DNA from: Bacillus dicomae
GTDB taxonomy: Bacteria > Bacillota > Bacilli > Bacillales > Bacillaceae_G
Assembly: GCF_006494425.1 (NCBI RefSeq)
Contig: NZ_VHIV01000001.1
Location: 1,488,001-1,552,000, forward strand
Direction: 5' to 3'
Length of the DNA: 64,000 nt
The position numbers and the translations under genes are program-made. The notes under the pieces were generated by a model that saw nothing but the letters and a program-made list of their open reading frames with translations, was not told where the DNA came from and made no database searches. Shown piece after piece: positions 1 through 9,649 of this stretch (position 1 is its first letter; each line of letters begins with the position of its first letter).

Positions 1-656
1 AAGGATTATTTGAAAATAGTCACTCGAATGTAGTTTTAATTGATACAAGTACTGTATCTCCACAGTTAAACAAACAGTTAGAGGAAGCTGCAAAAGAAAG
101 GAAAGTAGACTTTTTAGCAGCACCTGTTAGTGGTGGGGTAATTGGAGCCGAAAACCGTACATTAACATTTATGGTTGGTGGATCTAAAGAAGTATATGAG
201 AAAACGGAATCAATCATGGGCGTACTAGGCGCGAACATTTTCCATGTTAGTGAGCAAATTGATAGTGGTACAACTGTTAAATTAATTAATAACCTATTAA
301 TTGGCTTTTATACAGCTGGTGTAAGTGAAGCTTTAACATTAGCGAAAAAGAATAATATGGATTTAGATAAAATGTTTGATATTTTAAATGTAAGTTACGG
401 TCAAAGCAGAATTTATGAGCGTAATTATAAAAGTTTTATAGCACCTGAAAACTACGAGCCAGGATTTACTGTAAATTTATTAAAGAAAGATTTAGGGTTT
501 GCAGTTGGCTTAGCTAAGGAAAGCGAACTCCATTTACCAGTAAGCGAAATGTTATTAAACGTATATGACGAAGCGAGTCAAGCTGGATATGGAGAAAACG
601 ATATGGCTGCCTTATATAAGAAAGTTAGCGAGCAATTAATTTCTAATCAAAAATAA
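1..656 (+). CDS. mmsB: 3-hydroxyisobutyrate dehydrogenase, 5'-truncated by the window edge
   Basis: This enzyme oxidises 3-hydroxyisobutyrate to methylmalonate semialdehyde with NAD in valine breakdown. The open frame starts at base 3 and reads through without an initiator, so the N-terminal Rossmann domain lies outside the window. The visible part has the family motif [20 protein letters not shown], then the all-helical C-terminal domain with the catalytic-lysine segment ([18 protein letters not shown]). The ATG at 171 lies inside the conserved core and is not the start. mmsA follows after 22 bases with a good ribosome site (AAAGGAGAG), which implies one operon. A related beta-hydroxyacid dehydrogenase is possible, but the mmsA neighbour supports this call. 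Confidence 0.88.
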   Translation, partial: GLFENSHSNVVLIDTSTVSPQLNKQLEEAAKERKVDFLAAPVSGGVIGAENRTLTFMVGGSKEVYEKTESIMGVLGANIFHVSEQIDSGTTVKLINNLLIGFYTAGVSEALTLAKKNNMDLDKMFDILNVSYGQSRIYERNYKSFIAPENYEPGFTVNLLKKDLGFAVGLAKESELHLPVSEMLLNVYDEASQAGYGENDMAALYKKVSEQLISNQK

Positions 657-678
657 ATTATACAAAGGAGAGAATACA

Positions 679-2139
679 ATGATTACAACTGAAATTAAAC
701 GAGTGAAAAATCATATTAATGGTGAGTGGGTAGAATCTACTGGTACAGAAGTAGAAGCAGTTCCGAATCCAGCGACTGGAAAAATTATCGCTTACGTTCC
801 GCTATCTCCGAAAGAAGATGTTGAAAAAGCTGTTGAAGCGGCAAAAGCAGCATACGAAACGTGGTCTAAAGTACCAGTTCCGAATCGTTCAAGACAATTG
901 TATAAATATTTACAGCTTTTACAAGAAAACAAAGAAGAGCTTGCAAAAATCATTACGCTAGAAAATGGTAAAACATTAACGGATGCAACTGGTGAAGTGC
1001 AGCGTGGTATTGAAGCGGTAGAACTTGCAACGTCAGCACCAAATTTAATGATGGGACAAGCACTTCCGAATATTGCTAGCGGCATTGATGGATCAATTTG
1101 GCGCTACCCAATCGGAGTTGTGGCTGGTATTACACCATTTAACTTCCCGATGATGATTCCATTATGGATGTTCCCACTTGCAATTGCTTGCGGTAATACA
1201 TTCGTATTAAAAACATCTGAAAGAACGCCACTGTTAGCAGAGCGACTTGTAGAGTTATTCTATGAAGCTGGCTTCCCGAAAGGTGTATTAAATTTAGTAC
1301 AAGGCGGAAAAGATGTTGTAAATAGCATTTTAGAAAATAAAGATATTCAAGCTGTTTCGTTCGTTGGTTCTGAGCCGGTAGCTCGTTACGTATACGAAAC
1401 AGGTACGAAACATGGGAAACGTGTACAAGCGTTAGCTGGTGCGAAAAACCATGCGATTGTTATGCCAGATTGCAATCTAGAGAAAACAGTGCAAGGTGTA
1501 ATTGGATCTGCATTTGCAAGTAGTGGAGAGCGCTGCATGGCATGTTCAGTAGTAGCAGTAGTTGATGAAATTGCAGATGAATTCATCGACGTACTAGTAG
1601 CAGAGACGAAGAAGTTAAAAGTAGGTGACGGTTTCCACGAAGATAATTATGTTGGACCATTAATTCGTGAATCTCATAAAGAGCGCGTTTTAGGCTATAT
1701 TAATAGCGGTGTAGCAGATGGAGCAACTTTATTAGTAGATGGCCGCAAAATTAATGAAGATGTTGGAGAAGGTTACTTTGTAGGTGCGACAATCTTTGAT
1801 GGTGTAAATCAAGAAATGAAAATTTGGCAAGATGAGATTTTCGCTCCGGTATTAAGTATCGTAAGAGTAAAAGATTTAGAAGAAGGCATTAAACTAACAA
1901 ATCAATCTAAATTTGCAAATGGTGCTGTTATTTATACGTCAAATGGTAAACATGCACAAACATTCCGTGATAACATTGATGCTGGTATGATTGGTGTAAA
2001 CGTAAACGTTCCGGCACCAATGGCATTCTTCGCATTTGCGGGAAACAAAGCTTCATTCTTTGGTGATTTAGGTACAAATGGTACAGATGGCGTTCAATTC
2101 TATACACGTAAAAAAGTTGTAACTGAGCGCTGGTTTTAA
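679..2139 (+). CDS. mmsA: Methylmalonate-semialdehyde dehydrogenase (CoA-acylating)
   Basis: It converts methylmalonate semialdehyde plus CoA and NAD to propionyl-CoA, the last specific step of valine catabolism. The related IolA acts on malonate semialdehyde in inositol breakdown. The 486-residue length is normal for the family. Visible landmarks are the NAD-binding segment [20 protein letters not shown], the [13 protein letters not shown] segment, and the catalytic Cys at about residue 286 in SGERCMA. It is the second gene of an operon with mmsB, and a hairpin terminator follows the stop. No inositol genes are adjacent, so mmsA is favoured over iolA. Confidence 0.93.
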   Translation: MITTEIKRVKNHINGEWVESTGTEVEAVPNPATGKIIAYVPLSPKEDVEKAVEAAKAAYETWSKVPVPNRSRQLYKYLQLLQENKEELAKIITLENGKTLTDATGEVQRGIEAVELATSAPNLMMGQALPNIASGIDGSIWRYPIGVVAGITPFNFPMMIPLWMFPLAIACGNTFVLKTSERTPLLAERLVELFYEAGFPKGVLNLVQGGKDVVNSILENKDIQAVSFVGSEPVARYVYETGTKHGKRVQALAGAKNHAIVMPDCNLEKTVQGVIGSAFASSGERCMACSVVAVVDEIADEFIDVLVAETKKLKVGDGFHEDNYVGPLIRESHKERVLGYINSGVADGATLLVDGRKINEDVGEGYFVGATIFDGVNQEMKIWQDEIFAPVLSIVRVKDLEEGIKLTNQSKFANGAVIYTSNGKHAQTFRDNIDAGMIGVNVNVPAPMAFFAFAGNKASFFGDLGTNGTDGVQFYTRKKVVTERWF

Positions 2140-2172
2140 TAAAGAGTAGACAGCCAAATCAGTTGTTAAATG

Positions 2173-2204
2173 AAAAACACCACTCTGAAGATGTGGTGTT
2201 TTTC
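2173..2204. terminator. Bidirectional intrinsic terminator between mmsA and the LysE gene
   Basis: An 11-bp perfect inverted repeat (AAAAACACCAC / GTGGTGTTTTT) has A-runs and T-runs on both sides. It lies between convergent genes and can stop both transcripts. Confidence 0.85.
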
Positions 2205-2210
2205 ATTTTG

Positions 2211-2843
2211 TTAATTACTTTTTTCAAAAGCGAGTTTAATGCCAAAACCAATTAAGACGATTCCAGTTAACCCTTGAATATAACGTTGCGTCTTCGGTTT
2301 TTTCATAAAAGCACTAATTTTATCAATTAAAAATATATAAAAAGCGAACCAAATAACTGTTAGAACGAGGTAAGTAAGGCCCATTACGAGAAGTTGGATA
2401 AACGTATTATGATTAGGATTTAAAAATTGCGGTAAAAAGGTTAAAAAGAAGACTGCAACTTTAGGATTTAATAAATTCGTAAGAAATCCTTGTCGAAAGC
2501 AAGAAGTGTGTTCGTTTTCATTATTTGAAGGGATATCGTTCGTATCAATGCTTTCTTTGTTTCTTACTGCTAAAAGGGCTTTAATACCAATATAAATTAA
2601 ATATAGAGCTCCAACGTACTTGAAAATAGAAAATAAAAGAGCTGACTTTACAATAAGTGCGGAAAGTCCGATTACTGCTGCTAAAGTATGAATCAAAAGT
2701 GCAACACATGTACCGAACACTGTTTTTACCCCGCCCATCTTACCGGCAACCAATGTATTTTTCGTAGCCACTGCAGTATCAGGACCAGGTAAAATAATAA
2801 GACAAATAGACATAATGATGAAAAGAAAATAATTTTCAATCAT
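2211..2843 (-). CDS. LysE/RhtB-family amino-acid exporter
   Basis: This is a 210-residue membrane protein of the LysE/RhtB translocator family, which exports amino acids or their analogues. The N-terminus carries the family signature around GPDTAVATKNTLVAGKMGG, and LTNLLNPKVAVFFLTFLPQF is a second conserved block. About six hydrophobic segments fit the fold. The start has a strong ribosome site (AAAGGAGG). A 23-bp palindrome sits upstream near the probable promoter. The substrate cannot be read from the sequence. Confidence 0.88.
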   Translation of the reverse strand: MIENYFLFIIMSICLIILPGPDTAVATKNTLVAGKMGGVKTVFGTCVALLIHTLAAVIGLSALIVKSALLFSIFKYVGALYLIYIGIKALLAVRNKESIDTNDIPSNNENEHTSCFRQGFLTNLLNPKVAVFFLTFLPQFLNPNHNTFIQLLVMGLTYLVLTVIWFAFYIFLIDKISAFMKKPKTQRYIQGLTGIVLIGFGIKLAFEKSN

Positions 2844-2905
2844 AGTCGCTCCTCCTTTTTATTTTTAGAATATTTGATTAAAATTAGTGTAGCACACAAT
2901 TTGAT

Positions 2906-2928
2906 TTAATAAAATTAAATTTTATTAA
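2906..2928. promoter_or_regulatory. 23-bp AT-only palindrome upstream of the LysE gene, possible operator
   Basis: Two perfect 11-base arms flank one central A (arm TTAATAAAATT). It lies about 65 bases upstream of the exporter start, where a -35 region would fall. The symmetry suggests a dimeric regulator, although an AT-only palindrome can also be chance or a weak hairpin. Confidence 0.4.
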
Positions 2929-2946
2929 AAAATATTAAATGATAAA

Positions 2947-2981
2947 GAGGCTATATAGTCATGTAATGACTATATAGCCTC
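2947..2981 (-). terminator. Strong hairpin downstream of the hydrolase gene
   Basis: A perfect 16-bp inverted repeat (arm GAGGCTATATAGTCAT) has a 3-base loop. It lies 3' of the minus-strand hydrolase gene at 3045-4100. The minus strand continues TTTATCAT, so the U-tract is weak. It is most likely a terminator or transcript-end stabiliser. Confidence 0.6.
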
Positions 2982-2983
2982 AG

Positions 2984-3043
2984 GTTTATCCCGCATAAAC
3001 GGGCGATTGGAGAGGGTTAACCCACCACTTATGAAAGTTTTAC
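2984..3043. repeat. Dispersed short repeat at a gene end (copy 1)
   Basis: The segment reads TTTATCCCGCATAAACGGG and later GAAAGTTTTACTTTAT. Related pieces occur at 10336-10396, 30311-30360 and, inverted and shorter, at 52258-52290. All four lie against the 3' end of a gene. The pattern resembles the bcr-type interspersed repeats known in the B. cereus group, but I cannot assign a class. Confidence 0.55.
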
Positions 3044-3044
3044 T

Positions 3045-4100
3045 TTATGCGTTAAGTAAGTTAAAGAATCTATTTACATCTTCTTCTGAAACATCACTTA
3101 ACTGCTTATATTTATAATTCGGGTTTTGATCTTTATCAACGACAACAGAGCGTACTCCTTCAAAGAAATCTTCATGTCTCATGAAGTTTTTAGCAAGTAC
3201 AAGGTCAGTAGCGAAACATTCTTCAACGGACTTATCTTGTCCATCAATAAACTGTTTTAATGTTACTTTTAGTGAAATAGGAGATTTTGATAATAACGTT
3301 TCTTTCGTTTGTAAAGCAAAGGAACTTTGATCTTTCTCTAATGAATGAATAATTTCTTCAATTGTATCGAATGCAAAATGTGAATTAATTTCTTCTAATG
3401 AAGGGGAAAGCTCGCTTTCTAAGTTTGGAGCAGTTGCAAATGTACGAATGACTTCTTTTAAATGAGTATGTACGTCATCTTCTTTATGCCAATTTACACT
3501 TTCCAGTTCAGTAAGGAAATTTGGTAATGAATCAGATTCCATAAAATAATCAGCAGCGTTTATAAATAATACGTCAGCAGCTTTTAAAATGGATGCTGTT
3601 AAAGCGACATAGCGGCCAGCAAACCCTGGAGCTTTATTTAAGAAATAAGCAGCACCGACGTCTGGAAAGAAGCCAATATTCATCTCAGGCATTGCCCATT
3701 TCGTACGCTCAGTTACAATTCGATATTTCGCACCATTTGTAAGACCGACACCACCACCCATTACAATTCCATCTAAACAAGCGATAATCGGTTTTTTGTA
3801 TTGATAAATATATGTATCAATTTCATACTCTTCTTCGAAAAAGCGTTCCGCATGCTGCAATGCAGCTTCATTTGAACGTGCTTCATAAAGAGTTTTAATG
3901 TCGCCACCTGCACAAAAACCTTTTGTGCCAGCTCCTTTTAATACGATAAGCGCAATTCGCTCATCATGTTCCCACTCTTTTAGTTTTTGCCCAATTGGTT
4001 GCAACATGTCATAAGATAAAGAATTAAGTGCTTTTGGGCGGTTTAAAGTAATTGATGCAACGCCGTTTTCACTAACAGAAAATAAAACGTGTTCAGTCAT
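3045..4100 (-). CDS. 3-hydroxyisobutyryl-CoA hydrolase (enoyl-CoA hydratase/isomerase superfamily)
   Basis: It releases 3-hydroxyisobutyrate from its CoA ester, the step just before MmsB in valine catabolism. The 351-residue length matches the hydrolase subgroup and exceeds the roughly 260 of simple crotonases. The oxyanion-hole segments KGFCAGGDIKTLYEA (near residue 60) and GIVMGGGVGL (near 110) are present. PEMNIGFFPDVGAAYFLNKA is typical of the hydrolase branch, and the C-terminal EGVRSVVVDKDQNPNY segment also fits it. The ribosome site is GGGAGGA. It faces mmsBA across the LysE gene and completes a local valine-degradation set. Confidence 0.88.
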   Translation of the reverse strand: MTEHVLFSVSENGVASITLNRPKALNSLSYDMLQPIGQKLKEWEHDERIALIVLKGAGTKGFCAGGDIKTLYEARSNEAALQHAERFFEEEYEIDTYIYQYKKPIIACLDGIVMGGGVGLTNGAKYRIVTERTKWAMPEMNIGFFPDVGAAYFLNKAPGFAGRYVALTASILKAADVLFINAADYFMESDSLPNFLTELESVNWHKEDDVHTHLKEVIRTFATAPNLESELSPSLEEINSHFAFDTIEEIIHSLEKDQSSFALQTKETLLSKSPISLKVTLKQFIDGQDKSVEECFATDLVLAKNFMRHEDFFEGVRSVVVDKDQNPNYKYKQLSDVSEEDVNRFFNLLNA

Positions 4101-4416
4101 AATTCATCCTCCCTTATATATCTTCTTATTCTTAATTCTTGATACGCACTGAAATGTCCTTTATAAATTTTGTCTAAAGTTGGCGGTACGTGTTAATTTA
4201 CTCATTGCATATTTTGACGAGTTATATTTGCAGGAATTTGGAGGTTGAAAATGAATATTACAACATTACTGTAATTGTAATTATTTGAAGTTACCTTGAT
4301 AAACACGCTATTATATATGTGTAAATGGTGCAAATTCACTTCAAAAAGAGTATTTGAAGTGAATAGGATGAAAGAAAAAATGCATTTCATTAGAAATAGA
4401 GAAAGGAGAAATCGGA
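4101..4416. other. Divergent intergenic region
   Basis: It holds the upstream regions of the hydrolase (minus) and the small membrane protein (plus). An imperfect dyad ATTACA-N7-TGTAAT is visible at 4257-4275, with a second TGTAAT directly after. Longer frames on both strands here lack ribosome sites and overlap the gene at 4417. No RNA gene is seen. Confidence 0.4.
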
Positions 4417-4674
4417 ATGCCAGTACCTTTACTATTGTCGGTAATTATTTTGTCTTCTTTAATGATAGGGATAACACAGTATTTTCATCATACAGATACG
4501 ACAGAGGAAGTGAAGGATAAAGTACGACTTGTATTTCCGATTTTTATCATATCTCTTTCTTTTTGCATTCTATTAAATAAGGATGGATACATTGTCGCAG
4601 TATTTTCATTTTTTGTAGCGATCGTTTTCATTACAGTTTTATATTATGTAATGAAAGACTTTATACAAAAATAA
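4417..4674 (+). CDS. Small membrane protein of unknown function
   Basis: An 85-residue protein follows a clear ribosome site (GAAAGGAGAA). It has three hydrophobic segments, roughly residues 3-20, 38-52 and 57-75. A short charged stretch, TEEVKDKVR, separates the first two. I do not recognise a family. It stands alone between a divergent hydrolase and a terminator. The membrane topology and the ribosome site support a real gene, but no function can be given. Confidence 0.7.
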   Translation: MPVPLLLSVIILSSLMIGITQYFHHTDTTEEVKDKVRLVFPIFIISLSFCILLNKDGYIVAVFSFFVAIVFITVLYYVMKDFIQK

Positions 4675-4702
4675 AGATGTCATATGAGACATTTTTATTT
4701 TT
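4667..4702 (+). terminator. Intrinsic terminator after the small membrane protein
   Basis: A 15-bp inverted repeat (AAAAATAAAGATGTC / GACATTTTTATTTTT, one wobble pair) overlaps the stop codon and ends in a T-rich run. Confidence 0.75.
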
Positions 4703-4856
4703 GTAATAATTAAAATTTCACATACCGTATTAAATGTAAAAATAAAAAATATATAGCAATAGAAAAGTATGTACTTTACCGTGTATTTACTTGTCAATCT
4801 TGCATAGCCACTATACTATTAATAATGTAGAGATTAGAAAAGGGGTTGTAACTATC

Positions 4857-5096
4857 ATGAAATTTGAGATGCACACAAAAATTATTTCAAATGAAAAAGA
4901 AGTAAGATTACATATAGAAGAAAACATATTTCAATTAAAATTGGATGGTTATCACTTATTTACAGTTCAAGAAATATTACCTTTATATAAATCGAATGAA
5001 GAAAGAGTTGGTAGTGCAAAGATACAAAAGTTAGAGTGGGAGAACGGAAAAACTACAATAAACTATCAACTTGTATCACTAAATTCAGTAAATTAA
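4857..5096 (+). CDS. DUF2584-like small protein
   Basis: A 79-residue soluble protein starts at the ATG preceded by AAAGGGGTTG. The open frame extends upstream to 4791 but has no ribosome site there. The pattern EVRLHIEENIFQLKLDGYHL followed by IQKLEWENGKTTINYQLVSL is how I recall DUF2584 proteins of Bacillus, so the family call is from memory. The function is unknown. It ends 15 bases before sbcD and is probably cotranscribed with it. Confidence 0.72.
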   Translation: MKFEMHTKIISNEKEVRLHIEENIFQLKLDGYHLFTVQEILPLYKSNEERVGSAKIQKLEWENGKTTINYQLVSLNSVN

Positions 5097-5111
5097 AAGG
5101 AGCAGGAAACC

Positions 5112-6269
5112 ATGAAGTTATTTCATACAGCGGATTGGCATTTAGGAAAGCTTGTTCATGGCGTATATATGACTGAAGATCAAAAGATTGTATTAGATCA
5201 GTTTGTACAAGCCGTTGAAGAAGAAAAACCAGATGCCGTAATTATTGCAGGGGATTTATATGATCGAGCAATTCCACCTACGGAAGCAGTAGACTTATTA
5301 AATGATGTGCTGCAAAAAATAGTGATTGATTTACAAACGCCAGTTATTGCAGTTGCTGGAAATCATGATAGTCCAGATCGTATTCATTTTGGAAGTAGTT
5401 TAATGAAGAAACAAGGATTATTTATTGTGGGGCAATTTCAATTTCCCTATGAACCAATTATATTAAATGATGAATATGGCGAGGTTCACTTCCATCTCGT
5501 TCCATATGCGGATCCAAGTATAGTTAGACATGTATTGAAAAACGAAGACGTACGTTCTCATGATGATGCGATGCGTATTTTTATGAATGAGCTTTCTGAA
5601 ACAATGGATAAAGAAGCTAGACATGTATTTGTTGGTCATGCATTTGTAACTTCTGCTGGGGAAGCGGAAGAAAATACAAGTGATGCTGAACGACCGCTTT
5701 CAATTGGTGGTGCTGAATACGTAAATAGTCATTATTTTGATAAGTTTCATTACACAGCGCTTGGGCATTTACATCAAGCGCATTTCGTACGTAATGAAAC
5801 AATTCGATATTCTGGTTCACCACTTGCCTATTCTATTTCTGAAGAAAAACATAAAAAAGGATATTATATTGTGGAACTGAACGAGAAAGGTGAAGCAACA
5901 ATTGAAAAAAGGTTACTTACACCACGCCGTAAAATGCGAACAGTAGAAGCGAAAATAGATGATTTATTACAACATCCAGTAAGTGAAGATTACGTGTTTG
6001 TAAAATTATTAGATGAAAACCCTGTCTTGCAGCCAATGGAAAAAATACGCTCTGTATATCCAAATGCAATGCATGTTGAAAGATCTATTCAAAGACGAGA
6101 GTTCACAGAGTCAAATGAAGTAACTGTTTCAAGACATAAAACGGATGATTTATCCCTTTTAAAAGCTTTTTATAAAGAAATGAAAGGATTAGATTTATCA
6201 GAAGAGAAAGAACGTCTATTTGTAGAAGTATTACAAACAGTGCAAGAACGGGAAGGTGAACGAGGATGA
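5112..6269 (+). CDS. sbcD: Nuclease SbcCD subunit D
   Basis: This is the Mre11-type metallophosphoesterase of SbcCD. The complex trims hairpins and protein-blocked DNA ends in the cytoplasm. Metal-binding motifs appear in order: DWHLGK (near residue 8), GDLYDR (near 48), GNHD (near 83), VGHAF and GHLHQAH. A capping domain follows. The 385-residue length is usual. The ribosome site AAAGGAGCAGG precedes ATG. The last four bases overlap the sbcC start, so the subunits are translationally coupled. Confidence 0.96.
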   Translation: MKLFHTADWHLGKLVHGVYMTEDQKIVLDQFVQAVEEEKPDAVIIAGDLYDRAIPPTEAVDLLNDVLQKIVIDLQTPVIAVAGNHDSPDRIHFGSSLMKKQGLFIVGQFQFPYEPIILNDEYGEVHFHLVPYADPSIVRHVLKNEDVRSHDDAMRIFMNELSETMDKEARHVFVGHAFVTSAGEAEENTSDAERPLSIGGAEYVNSHYFDKFHYTALGHLHQAHFVRNETIRYSGSPLAYSISEEKHKKGYYIVELNEKGEATIEKRLLTPRRKMRTVEAKIDDLLQHPVSEDYVFVKLLDENPVLQPMEKIRSVYPNAMHVERSIQRREFTESNEVTVSRHKTDDLSLLKAFYKEMKGLDLSEEKERLFVEVLQTVQEREGERG

Positions 6270-9200
6270 GACCGATTCAGCTTATTATGACAGCATTTGG
6301 GCCGTATAAACAGAAAGAAGTAATCGATTTTAACGACCTTGGAGAGCATCGCATTTTCGCCATTTCTGGGAATACAGGAGCTGGAAAGACAACAATTTTT
6401 GATGCGATTTGTTATGTGTTATATGGTGAGGCAAGCGGAGAAGAACGTAGCGATACGAGCATGCTTCGCAGTCAATTTGCTGATGATAATGTGTATACAA
6501 GTGTAGAACTGACCTTTCAGTTAAAAGGGAAACGCTATGAAATAAAACGACAACTTGGGCATAAAAAACAAGGGAACAAGACGATCACAGGACATGCAGT
6601 AGAATTATATGAAGTGATAGATGAAGAGCAGGTTCCAGCTGTTGATCGTTTCCATGTAACGGATGTAAATAAAAAAGTAGAAGATTTAATTGGTTTAAGT
6701 AAACATCAATTTAGCCAAATTGTTATGTTACCGCAAGGGGAATTCCGAAAACTATTAACATCTGAGACAGAAAATAAAGAAGAAATTTTGCGTCGTATTT
6801 TTAAAACGGATCGTTATAAGTTAATGCGTGAGTTACTTGATCAAAAACGAAAACAATGGAAAGACGTTTTGCAAGAAAAGCAGAAAGAGCGAGAGCTATA
6901 CTTCCGTAATGTTTTTAAATTACCAATTCGCGATGGAGCATTATTAGAGACATTAGTAGAACAAGAACATGTAAATACGCATCAAGTAGTAGAAGCGTTA
7001 GAACAAGAAACAGCTTCGTATAAAGCTGAGGTTGAGCAATTACAAGTAGAACAAGATGTTCAAACGAAGAAATTAAAGGATGCTGAAACACGTTTTCATG
7101 CAGCCAAATCTGTAAATGAGAAATTTATAGATTTACAACAAAAGAATGAGAAATATAATACTTTACAAGAAAACCGTACAGTTATTGAAATGAAAGAAAC
7201 ATCTTTTAAACGTGCGGAACAAGCGAAACGCTTATTACCATTTGAACAATGGCACGAAGAAGCGATGCAAAATGAGCAGAAGGCTGAGAGTTTGTTAAAA
7301 CAGATAATCGCCAAAAGAGAAAATATAACGAAGAGCTTTGAACTTGCTCAGGAGAAATATGAAGTAGTAAAAAATAAAGAACCTGAGCGAGAAGATGCAA
7401 AAAAACTTGTTCAAAGATTAGAAGAATTACAACCAATTATTGCATCATTAGCTGAGAAACAGTTGCATTTACAAAATGCAGAAATTCGACTAGGAAAATT
7501 AAAGGAAAGTATGCAAAACTTAGACCGACAATTAGAGCAGCATACAAATCAAAAACAGTTAATGTCTAGTGAATTACAGCAATTAGAACGAGCACTTGAG
7601 CAATATGTAGCTAAAGTAGAAGAACTAACGAATATGCGAGAAGATGCAAAAGTTTTAAAGCAAGCATATGATGTTTGGCAAGAAAAACAAAAATTCGAAC
7701 AAGAAAAAGAAACTGCATTTACTAAGATGCAAGAGGCAGTTCGTGCTTATGAAAATATGGAACGCCGATGGTTAAGTGAACAAGCTGGTATATTAGCTCT
7801 TCATCTACATGATGGTGAATCTTGTCCAGTATGTGGTAGTACAGAACATCCGAAAAAAGCTACAGAGCAAAGTGATGTGATCGATGAAAAAGAGTTAAAT
7901 GGTTTAAGAGACAAGAAGAATGTTGCCGAAAAATTACATGTTCAATTAGAGGAGAAATGGAATTTCTATCATCTTCAATATGAACAGGTAATAGAAGAGG
8001 TTAAGCAGCGAGGCTATCGATCGGAAGAATTAGCTGAAACATACAGTGCACTTGTTCAAAAAGGAAAACAATTAGTAACGGAAGTAAATACGTTAAAAGC
8101 AAGCGAAGAAACGCGTAAGCAAACTGCTGTGAATATAAAAAGCATAGAAGAAAAAGTAGATGCCCTTCAGAAACAAAAGCGTGAGGTAGAAACAGAGCAG
8201 CACCGTACAGAAATGGAGTGTCTACAGCTTCGTACGTCATATGAACATGATAAGAAAAACATTCCTGACAGCTTACAAACAATACAAGCTTGGAAAGTCC
8301 AGTTTGATCAAGCGATGCAACAACTTATGTTACTGGAAGATGAATGGAAAAAAGTGCAGGAAGCGTATCAACATTGGCAAAATGAAAATATACGTATTCA
8401 AGCAGAACAGGAAGGTGCTTCTAATCAATTTGAAAGTGCAAAATTGAAGAAAGAAGAGACTTTCACGCGCTTTATGAAAGAGCTTGAACAAAGCGGATTT
8501 ACAGACCAAATCACGTATAAAGAAGCAAAAGTAAATGATGCTGAGATGGAGATGTTACAAAAAGAAATTCAAAGTTATTATTCATCTCTTGAAGTGCTTG
8601 CAAAACAAATTGAAGAGTTACATGCTGAATTAAAAGATAAAGAGTATATGGACATTACAGCGTTAGGTGAACATATAAAAGATTTAGAAATTAATCTTGA
8701 TATCATTAAAGAAAAACGTCAACGTGCGCAAAATGCAGTAACATATATTTCTGATTTACATGAAAATATTAGACGTATCGATGAGCAAATTCATGAGGAA
8801 GAAAAAGCTTTCCAAGAACTTGTTGATTTATATGAAGTAATGAAAGGTGATAACGAAAGCCGTATATCATTTGAACGTTACATCCTAATTGAGTATTTAG
8901 AACAAATTGTTCAAATTGCAAACGAACGATTACGTAAATTATCAAATGGACAATTTTATTTAAAACGAAGTGAGCGAGTTGAAAAGAGAAATCGTCAAAG
9001 TGGATTAGGCTTAGATGTATACGACGCATATACTGGCCAAACACGTGATGTAAAAACATTATCTGGCGGTGAGAAATTTAACGCATCGCTTTGCTTAGCG
9101 CTCGGAATGGCAGACGTCATTCAAGCGTATGAAGGCGGTATTTCCATCGAAACGATGTTTATCGACGAAGGATTCGGTTCATTAGATGAGGAGTCATTAA

Positions 9201-9355
9201 CAAAAGCGGTTGACGCCTTAATTGACTTACAAAAATCAGGCAGATTTATCGGTGTCATCTCACACGTTCAAGAGTTGAAAAACGCAATGCCGGCTGTATT
9301 AGAAGTAACGAAGCAGAAGGATGGGTGTAGTCAGACGAGGTTTGTGGTGAAGTAA
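6266..9355 (+). CDS. sbcC: Nuclease SbcCD subunit C (Rad50-like ATPase)
   Basis: This is the SMC/Rad50-type ATPase that drives SbcD and tethers DNA ends. The N-terminal Walker A is GNTGAGKTT (near residue 35). Long heptad-rich coiled-coil arms, very rich in Q, E and K, flank a zinc-hook CPVCGS near residue 520. The ABC signature LSGGEKF is near residue 931 and Walker B MFIDEGFGSLD is near 963. At 1029 residues the length is normal. The ATG overlaps the sbcD stop, and a terminator follows. Confidence 0.96.
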   Translation: MRPIQLIMTAFGPYKQKEVIDFNDLGEHRIFAISGNTGAGKTTIFDAICYVLYGEASGEERSDTSMLRSQFADDNVYTSVELTFQLKGKRYEIKRQLGHKKQGNKTITGHAVELYEVIDEEQVPAVDRFHVTDVNKKVEDLIGLSKHQFSQIVMLPQGEFRKLLTSETENKEEILRRIFKTDRYKLMRELLDQKRKQWKDVLQEKQKERELYFRNVFKLPIRDGALLETLVEQEHVNTHQVVEALEQETASYKAEVEQLQVEQDVQTKKLKDAETRFHAAKSVNEKFIDLQQKNEKYNTLQENRTVIEMKETSFKRAEQAKRLLPFEQWHEEAMQNEQKAESLLKQIIAKRENITKSFELAQEKYEVVKNKEPEREDAKKLVQRLEELQPIIASLAEKQLHLQNAEIRLGKLKESMQNLDRQLEQHTNQKQLMSSELQQLERALEQYVAKVEELTNMREDAKVLKQAYDVWQEKQKFEQEKETAFTKMQEAVRAYENMERRWLSEQAGILALHLHDGESCPVCGSTEHPKKATEQSDVIDEKELNGLRDKKNVAEKLHVQLEEKWNFYHLQYEQVIEEVKQRGYRSEELAETYSALVQKGKQLVTEVNTLKASEETRKQTAVNIKSIEEKVDALQKQKREVETEQHRTEMECLQLRTSYEHDKKNIPDSLQTIQAWKVQFDQAMQQLMLLEDEWKKVQEAYQHWQNENIRIQAEQEGASNQFESAKLKKEETFTRFMKELEQSGFTDQITYKEAKVNDAEMEMLQKEIQSYYSSLEVLAKQIEELHAELKDKEYMDITALGEHIKDLEINLDIIKEKRQRAQNAVTYISDLHENIRRIDEQIHEEEKAFQELVDLYEVMKGDNESRISFERYILIEYLEQIVQIANERLRKLSNGQFYLKRSERVEKRNRQSGLGLDVYDAYTGQTRDVKTLSGGEKFNASLCLALGMADVIQAYEGGISIETMFIDEGFGSLDEESLTKAVDALIDLQKSGRFIGVISHVQELKNAMPAVLEVTKQKDGCSQTRFVVK

Positions 9356-9419
9356 GTTCAATTGTAATTTATGTTCAAAGTATTGTTTACGATTTTCTAC
9401 TATAGAACTTATGAACGAA

Positions 9420-9450
9420 TGCCACCTCTTTATAGAGGTGGCATTTGATT
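9420..9450. terminator. Intrinsic terminator after sbcC
   Basis: GCCACCTCT / AGAGGTGGC with a 4-base loop is followed by ATTTGATTATTATTT. It separates sbcC from the convergent small gene at 9476. Confidence 0.75.
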
Positions 9451-9475
9451 ATTATTTAACATTATAAAAATTCAC

Positions 9476-9649
9476 TTATGAGTTATCTGTAGAAGGTGGT
9501 GTATTCTCCAAACGATTATAAGCCTTAAAAGCTGAAATTGCTGATATAACACCACCTACTAAAAATAAAGCTGATCCACCGACTAATATGATACGACTGA
9601 CATACGTTTCGCGCGCTTCTTCAACTTCTTCTTGTAACATTGTTGGCAT
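9476..9649 (-). CDS. Small single-pass membrane protein
   Basis: This is a 57-codon gene on the minus strand. The peptide begins MPTMLQEEVEEARETYVSRI and continues with one hydrophobic helix (about residues 20-42). It ends in a polar tail, RLENTPPSTDNS. A GGGGG ribosome site lies six bases before ATG. Composition, initiator context and convergence on a terminator support coding. The family is not recognised. The acidic N-terminus, membrane helix and short polar C-terminus leave the function open. Confidence 0.65.
   Translation of the reverse strand: MPTMLQEEVEEARETYVSRIILVGGSALFLVGGVISAISAFKAYNRLENTPPSTDNS

Noticed and set aside
4296-4520. 74-codon frame overlapping the small membrane gene at 4417
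   Set aside because: No ribosome site. The 4417 frame has one and a coherent membrane topology.
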